This document shows positions 13,001 to 22,000 of a stretch of DNA of 64,000 nt, piece after piece. The stretch's first letter is position 1. Each line of letters starts with the position of its first letter. Location of the stretch: contig CM017573.1 in assembly GCA_007844125.1 (NCBI GenBank), positions 930,001 to 994,000 on the forward strand, given 5' to 3'. This DNA comes from Sinonovacula constricta (Eukaryota > Mollusca > Bivalvia > Cardiida > Solecurtidae). The position numbers were made by a program, and so were the translations under genes. The notes under the pieces are model-generated. The model was not told the origin of the DNA. It did no database searches and saw only the letters and a program-made list of their open reading frames with translations.

Positions 13001-16000
13001 ACAAATGACTTTGCATACATCCTAATTTAATATCATAGTCCTGTTCTCTTCAGTATAACATGGGATAGCTTTCTCTAGTCTGTCCCTGGAGTGTTTATAT
13101 TTGGACAGTGTTCAGGGGAAACTGGCTTGAATGTCTGTAAGCTAATTAACCAATCAATAGGGAATTACAAAGTGCCAAAACCAGCCCTAGTAAGGACAGA
13201 AATTTTGCCAGCAATCAATGGAGTGAAAACTAAAATGTGTCAATTGACCCCAACTAGTTATATTTATGTCCCAGACCAGACCTTTACCTGATTATTTGTT
13301 CTTAGCAGGTTAAGGGCAAACCAGTACTGCTAGTATTAACCTTTGTGTTTCCCCTGAAGCTATTGCCAAAGGATATCCAGTATCCCCTTTACTCATACAT
13401 GAACCATTTTACACTTGGCAAGCACACACAATTACCACTTATCTTAGAAACTGCAGAAGTAAGTGTTTATTTGTAGACTGGTTTAGCTATTATCTAGATT
13501 CATATGCTGAAACTACATGCATCCTATAAATACTTCAAACTGTTCAAAAAAATAAATCAAAAGAATTATGTACAATTTAAAAACAAACAAATAAACATGC
13601 TGTAAATGATTGGAGAATACAAAATGTTGAGAACATAATCAATACAGCAACATACAAGGCCATGTTATCAATCATAGTTTCTATTCAAAGGTAGAAGGTA
13701 GAGCGACGGTCGAGTGAAAATGTTTATAAATGGTTACACAATCCCAAAACCACACCCAAAACTCTAACTTGATCATGGATACTAGAGCCCACAAAGAAAA
13801 GAGTTGTAATGAAAGTCAAGATATAATAAACAGATGTATGTGTAGGATGGCCTTTTATGGGTTATCTCAAGGGAATACTACCGGCCGCAATAGCTCAGGT
13901 GGTAAAGCGTTGGCTTGCGAATAGGGAGGTCGTGGGTTCGAACCCTGGCTGAGTCAAACCAAAGACTTTAAAGTTGGTAGTAGTGGCTTCCCGTTCTAAC
14001 GCTCGGGGCTAAGGGGACAGCATTATGCCTGACTTGTCGTGTCAGTATAATGGACTGGCCAGGTTCAGTCCCTGGGCACCTCATAAGTGTCCCTGTGCTA
14101 TAATGATAGAAATATCACTGAGCAGTATTGGCAAAAATGCCTGCTAACCCCATCCCATCCCAAGGGAATACTTCCATCAAAGCTAACATAAACTCTAATC
14201 TCAAACACACAGTACCATCCAACATCACACTTGCTATTACCATTGGAAGAAACCCCACCACCGACCCAATACCCAGATTATTTTCTGGGTAGAACCAGCG
14301 GTACACTGAAGGTCAGCTGGATGATATCCTAGGCTTCTAAATTAATGATTCATGCACAATGTGGTACTGGAACCTGGGCCACAACGGCCTATGGACTTAC
14401 AAAGTCACTGATGCAAATTTCTCACCCATGAGTTATACAAAAAAAACGTTTTTTTAATGTAACACAAATTATTACGAAAATAAAACAGGTTAAGAAGTAA
14501 ATGTTCAAATCCGATAAACATAGTATTTTAGAAAGATAATTTCCGTTGATTTTATAACTTTTTTCTTACCATGTTTATTTTTATTCTAACCATGTTATTT
14601 TTAAGCATGATATCATTTGCATTATCTCCAGTGCAAACACTGTGATAAATCTTACCCATACTGGATGGCAAGTATACTTTCATCTTGTATAAGATACTCA
14701 CCATGTCTCCAAATCAAAACACCTAGGTGTGCCAGTTAACCCACAGCCTGCTTCATTTTGTAATACTCCATAATATATTAGTAAGTTTGTTTTGCTTACA
14801 CTGATACACAATTGTTACCAGTCATGATGCACGAGACTTGACAGCAAATAGTTCAGACGCAGATAAGACTGTTCAAAGAGTAAGCTGGCTAATATGGATC
14901 TTCAAAATTTGCCTCTGCTTGCTTAGAGGCCAAGTAACAACCCTTAACCTTGTTGAGCACAAAATTATTAGCCTTGGGCTAAAACTTAACACTACTGAAG
15001 CTGTCTGCATCAGTATCTGCTCTACTAGCTGCAGAGACTCTAACTACCATACATCAAATTACCCAAGTTGTCATTAGCCGATACAAAAGAAGCGGAAATT
15101 AACTCATGGCCTGCTAAGCATGAATTGCTCAAATAGTGACGATCAAAATGAGCCAGTGCCAGCTGGGAGCTGTCTGATCAGGATATACCCTAATTGCTAA
15201 GTTTTTAGCAATGGATATTGTGCTCTAACTGAATAAGAATAGTTATTAACCTTTAGCATGTGGATCACATATTAATAAAGCTAAGGTAACTTGTGTTGAC
15301 CAATACTAAGAGCTGCCTATTCTGGATCTACGCTATTTGCTGCTGAGTCTCGAACAATAGGGCTTTCCACCCTGTCATGATGGCTTAAGCCAGTAAGAAT
15401 TTAGCAGGAAAGGAGAAATAATATAACATGGTAAAGGTCAACAACATCAAAAGGTTAAGGTAAACTGTCTGTTAATACCTAACCATGATCACCTGGGTAA
15501 CTAGGTTTGTGTGATTGGTGGTTAAGCATGTTAAGAAGAGACTCCCAGCCCTCCGGCATCCATACTTATGGTTAATTTAGTGACGTCTTCAATGTATAAA
15601 AAAAAGCGAGCACAAATTAGAATGGGGCGATAATAGAATGAGGGGTTGATAGAGTAAGGAGGGGGTTGGGGGGTTGGGGGGGTAGGTAGAGGTAAAAAAA
15701 AGAAATTCACAAATTAAATACTAAGAAAATCAAAGAATGGAGTGGAAAAGTATGGATGGGAATAGGGAGATAAGTTGAAGGAGCAACACAAAAATAGAAT
15801 GAAAGTAAATGTTTTTCTTTGTTTTTGTAAATATACTGACCAATTATGGCCATTATAGCGACATCTAGTTTGTTTGTCTTGGTAGAAGCTCCCACACACT
15901 GCAGGTCAGCTCAAATTAACCACATGAAATCATTCACTCTGAATGTGACTGAAATCCTAAAGGTGAGAGGCTAAGCAGTCAGATAATAAAAGGATAATGG

Positions 16001-19000
16001 AAGGACAAGAGACTCAGAGAGACACAAATGGATGTGCTGCACACAAAAAAGCAGAAATAACAGAATGACAGAAAAAGGAAGGAAAAAAAAACAAGGATTA
16101 GCCTAAGTAAAATGATAAAAAAAGAGAAAGAGAATGCAAATCATATGGAAGTATAAAGATAGCATAAGAGGAAAGCAGAAAAAAGAAGTGAAAACATAAA
16201 AAATACAGAAGAAAAGACAAAACTGGAAAATGGATGAAACTGAAGTGTGTAAAAATATACTAGGATGTTAAAGAGAAGGATAATGAAGATGTAAAGATAA
16301 AGAAGTCATGGTGTAGGATGAGAAAAAGAAGGTCAGCTAAAAGTGAAGAGTGATAGGACTATGAGAAAACAGAGATCAGGTGAACACATACCTTACAGTA
16401 TGGAAAGTTATGTGGAATTTCTGTATAATTCATTAGTGAGTTAATGAAAGCTAGGTACCATTGCATGTGGGAATGTTTTGGCATCAACTTCTGTTCAGAA
16501 TGTTTACAGCAGCTATTATGCTCCAAACTTTGTTGATCTACAAACACAGATATTTTTTTCTATAAATATCCTTGTACCTATAAGCTGTCTACAAGCTGAT
16601 AACTACAACATATGTAAAAAAGTAAGCATAGCTAATATAGTCACTGATTTAAAATATAAGTATCACATATCACTCACTTCCTAGAAAACTATTTAATAGC
16701 AAACTATCCTTAAATCTCAACTTTTTGCATTTCCTTTTTGTTTATTTTAAAGTGGCATCATTTTATCCACTTTGTACATCAAAACAAACTGAACAGGATA
16801 CACTTATCACATTAAAAAAACAATTTTCCGTTAAATCCTAATAATGTATATGGTGTGATTTTTATTAAAGTTCATTGCTGAGATGCAAATAAATCCTTCC
16901 TTAATTCATAAGTAAATTTGTATAAAATCATTCAGGAAATGTAGGGTTATTGCACCCTGTACTCCTACTTACTAGTATCTAACCAACCCACAGGTTTGAA
17001 GTAGTTAGGTCAATCAGTTTCTGAAACATACTTCAGATGGAAAAAAAAACCATGCCACATGCTTTCTATTTTGTCTATAAAAATAATTTCAAAGTCATCA
17101 ATCCATATTTTGAAACAGCCATTTTGAATCACTGTCAACATCAACCAACAACAAAATGTACAAAAAATGCAGAAACTTATGTCACAATTAATCAATTAGG
17201 ACTTTAAAACCACTACTTCACTAAAGTCGGTAACAACATCCAGTATCTTAAAACTACACAAACTACACTAGTTCTTCACCTTCCAATTACAAATCAGAAT
17301 GTGAAGTTACCATTGCTCCAATGTAACTTCCAATTAGTGTTGTAACAAATAAATCATTAGGCTGGACCATAACAACACACAGAAGGAGTGGGGGTGGGGT
17401 GGGGAGTGGGGGAGTGGGGGGGTGGGGGGGTGGGGGAGTGGGGTCTCAACACAAGTATTGGATAGGGAGTCATCAATTTAAACACAGTGAGTTCATTAAC
17501 ACCTGACCTTACCTGTCTGACATGATAAAATAGTCATGATCTCAACACACTTGGGAAAACAGCCCATACAAGAATGTACCAGTAGGCATAGTTCTGTCTT
17601 TAAGCAGGCATTATACCCCAAAAAACTGACCAGACCTTATTAATATCAATGAAGTAAATATTAACAAGATTCAGTCAAATTCATTTTTTCTTTTTGAAAA
17701 AACAATCAAACCAGGGATGATTATGGCCAAGCAGTTTGAATAACTTCTTAGCCACTCAGCAGGTTCAAGTCCAGGTTTTGGGGGGTGGTCCCAGAGACCA
17801 TTTATGATAATGATGGAGATATCCAGCTACACCAATGTCTGGAAACAGCCACAGGCACACAGCATGTTGGCTGGAAGACCTTAAGACACTATGGTCCATC
17901 GCTTCAAATGGGACTTGAACTGCCACAGGCACACACAGCATGTCGGCTGGAAGACCTTTAGACACTATGGTCCATCGCTTCAAATGGGACTTGAACAGCC
18001 ACAGGCACACACAGCATGTCGGCTGGAAGACCTTAAGACACTATGGTCCATCGCTTCAAATGGGACTTGACCTGCCACAGGCACACACAGCATGTCGGCT
18101 GGAAGACCTTAAGACACTATGGTCCATCGCTTCAAATGGGACTTGACCTGCCACAGGCACACACAGCATGTCGGCTGGAAGACCTTAAGACACTATGGTC
18201 CATCGCTTCAAATGGGACTTGAACAGCCACAGGCACACAGCATGTCGGCTGGAAGACCTTTAGACACTATGGTCCATCGCTTCAAATGGGACTTGAACAG
18301 CCACAGGCACACACAGCATGTCGGTTGGAAGACCTAAAGACACTATGGTCCATCGCTTCAAATGGGACTTGACCTGCCACAGGCACACAGCATGTCGGCT
18401 GGAAGACCTTAAGACACTATGGTCCATCGCTTCAAATGGGACTTGAACAGCCACAGGCACACAGCATGTCGGCTGGAAGACCTTTAGACACTATGGTCCA
18501 TCGCTTCAAATGGGACTTGAACAGCCACAGGCACACACAGCATGTCGGCTGGAAGACCTTAAGACACTATGGTCCATCGCTTCAAATGGGACTTGACCTG
18601 CCACAGGCACACACAGCATGTCGGCTGGAAGACCTTAAGACACTATGGTCCATCGCTTCAAATGGGACTTGACCTGCCACAGGCACACAGCATGTCGGCT
18701 GGAAGACCTTAAGACACTATGGTCCATCGCTTCAAATGGGACTTGAACAGCCACAGGCACACAGCATGTCGGCTGGAAGACCTTTAGACACTATGGTCCA
18801 TCGCTTCAAATGGGACTTGAACAGCCACAGGCACACAGCATGTCGGCTGGAAGACCTTTAGACACTATGGTCCATCGCTTCAAATGGGACTTGAACAGCC
18901 ACAGGCACACAGCATGTCGGCTGGAAGACCTTAAGACACTATGGTCCATCGCTTCAAATGGGACTTGAACAGCCACAGGCACACAGCATGTCGGCTGGAA

Positions 19001-22000
19001 GACCTTAAGACACTATGGTCCATCGCTTCAAATGGGACTTGAACCCACATGGTGGGAGGTAAAGCAGTCAGAGAAGTTACAAGTCGGGGACTCCCCACTT
19101 CAACTTCTTAGAATTAGTAAATCTGTGGAGATCATCATTCTGATCATCTGTAGAGATCATCTGATCATCATCTTGACTTAATTTCATTTAGTAATCAGAA
19201 GCCCAACTTCAGTCGGATGTTAAGTCTGAATATAAAATTTTGCCCCAGTTAGAATATAAAACATTGCTCAATTGTTGATGGTCAACAATCTGACAAAATG
19301 TGCAAAAATCTCTGAATAAAAATTTACCTGGAGTATTGTTACCCAGTGGCTTGTCTCTATTTATATTCTTACAACATCATATAGAATTATATCAAACTAG
19401 TTGAATCTAGAATGCAGGAGATGTTATTGCTGGGACAGTGTTGAGTGAAAATAATACATTAACCTGAGGACTGAAAATAAACTTATTTTATCCCTTTTAG
19501 TAAATGAACAGGGTTTTAAAAATTCACTTGATTTTGTTGATTTTCTTTGAAACAGTTTTAAATATTCTTAAACACATGCATTTTTGGCATATAATAACAT
19601 AACCTAGATTAAACTAGTCTACAAATGAACCCTTAGTTGTGTTGGTACAGCTGAAGGTAAAAGGAATAATTGTGAATGCTTTACAAAGGTGTAAAATGGC
19701 ATGTATGCATGAGCTAAATGGTTAAAGAACATTTTTCTAAACAGTCTAATTGGGAACTTTTACTGGCTGAGACTGGCTCAGAGATTTATACAGAATACAT
19801 ATTTATGTATGGTAAGTGCTGGTAATTAGAGAATTACTTACAGTCATACACGGTCGCTTGAACACACGCGGGGAGGACCTTCGAGTTCGAGTGAGTTGGA
19901 ACTCCGAGAGGAGAGAAATTCATTTATAAGCCAGAAAGTCAACCATTTTCATTAATAAATATACTATTTTTACTAATGAGTTATAAGACGTATCAGTACC
20001 TCTTAATATAAATTCTTATATTTATTGATAGATTTCCTTTAGACCAGTTTAGTTTTAGGGTTTTTTTTATGACAATTTGAATATGCTTTAAACAAGAAAC
20101 TTGCATTTCCTTGTTTTCTTCTGTGGTTCCATGTTACTTATTGTTCATTGTTTATTTTGATAAAAACAACAGAACTTGTGTTTATATTTTTTTAAACAGT
20201 AAAACTTACTTAAGGAAAAGAACCTTTACCTTCAGACAGGGGAAAAGTTGTGTCAGTATCCCCTGTGGGGTGAATTTTCGGTGAATTTGTTGGAGAAAGT
20301 ATAAACACGATAAACAACAGGAGATAATATCAATTTATATAAATGAATACAGTTAAATGCCACCTAGCAACCGTACTACTAAAGTGACCTCATTTCTTTT
20401 AAGGCAAATTTTCATAAGTACAAACTAGCGCTTTTACTCAATGAAAATCTGACCACAATAATGGGCACACTGCTAATCTGACATAACAGCCAGTTTTACA
20501 AGAACACATCATGTATTTCTTAGGTAAACACAGATCTCAATTGCGACCACCTTGAGTGGAACAACAAGTCACCCAATGTGTGATTTCAATCACTAATCAT
20601 CGAAAAAATGCCTTCCAGCATGTTTAGGCACTTACTGACAGGTTTAGAGAAACACTGAAGTGCTTTACGATTCAGATGAATAAAAAAATGTGTGAAAACC
20701 ATTTAACTTGTCGTGAGATTGGACAGTTTTACATGCAATTAACATATCAAAAGTGTGATCGTATATTTTAATTGTTTCTAAAATGATATATATTTTATTG
20801 TATCTATAAATTGTACATTTACACAGTTTATTCATTACATTCATGAGTATGATATGCAATTTTCATTGAATCAATGATTTATATTAGTTAAAATATTTTC
20901 ATAACATAAATGACAAAATGACATAGCATTACTTTCTTAAAAACATCCTGAAAAGAAGTGTAATAGTTGTTAGTTTTTGTTTCTTTAATGCCCTTTTTCA
21001 ATAGTCAGAGACATATGAGGCAGACACGTTGAGACATTTGAGACATAAAAAATGTCAGTTTCAAGCACTCATCAAAACTCTTCATTAAGACCAACTCACA
21101 ATTAAGACCACTTTGAGTCAGAACGGAAGGTGGTTGTAATATTGGAACTTTACTTTATATCTTATTAACATCACAACCTATGGTCAATGTCCGTAAAACA
21201 TTAAACCCTGTTGTTGATTTTTCTCTTTGTAAATACATAGAAGCAAATTAATAATGGTCATTATAGTAAGGTTCAACTATTATTTGTAAAGGAAGGCCTG
21301 GACAGAACTGTCCGCTTACCACAGGTCAGCTAGAAGACCTTCCCACTTCAAAACCTTTGCCCTTACTCCACCACAGGTCAGCTAGAATACCTTCCCAATT
21401 TAAAACCTTTGCCCTTACTCTACCACAGGTCAGCTGGAAGACCTTCCCGCTTTAAAACCTTTGCCTTTACTCCACCACAGGTCAGCTAGACCTTCCCACT
21501 TTAAAACCTCTGTCCTTACTCCACCACAGGTCAGCTGGAAGACTTCCCACTTTAAAACCTTTGCCCTTACTCCAACACTGGTCAGCTAGAAGACCTTCCC
21601 ACTTCAAAACCTTTGCCCTTACTCCACCACAGGTCAGCTAGAATACCTTCCCACTTTAAAACCTTTGCCCTTACTCCACCACAGGTCAGCTGGAAGACTT
21701 CCCACTTTAAAACCTTTGCCCCTTACTCCACCACAGGTCAGCTGGAAGACTTCCCACTTTAAAACTTTTGCCCCTTACTCCACCACAGGTCAGCTGGAAG
21801 ACCTTCCCACTTTAAAACCTTTGCCTTAACTCCACCACAGGTCAGCTAGACCTTCCCACTTTAAAACCTCTGTCCTTATTCCACCACAGGTCAGCTGGAA
21901 GACTTCCCACTTTAAAACCTTTGCTCCTTACTCCACCACAGGTCAGCTGGAAGACCTTCCCACTTTAAAACCTTTGCCCTTACTCCACCACAGGTCAGCT

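Noticed and set aside
13880..13955. Functional tRNA gene
   Set aside because: A and B boxes are present but the sequence is the head of a SINE with a conserved body and target duplication, and has no proper cloverleaf.
17765..18672. Short frames in the 74-76-bp array
   Set aside because: Repeat-driven and changing frame whenever the AC indel occurs.
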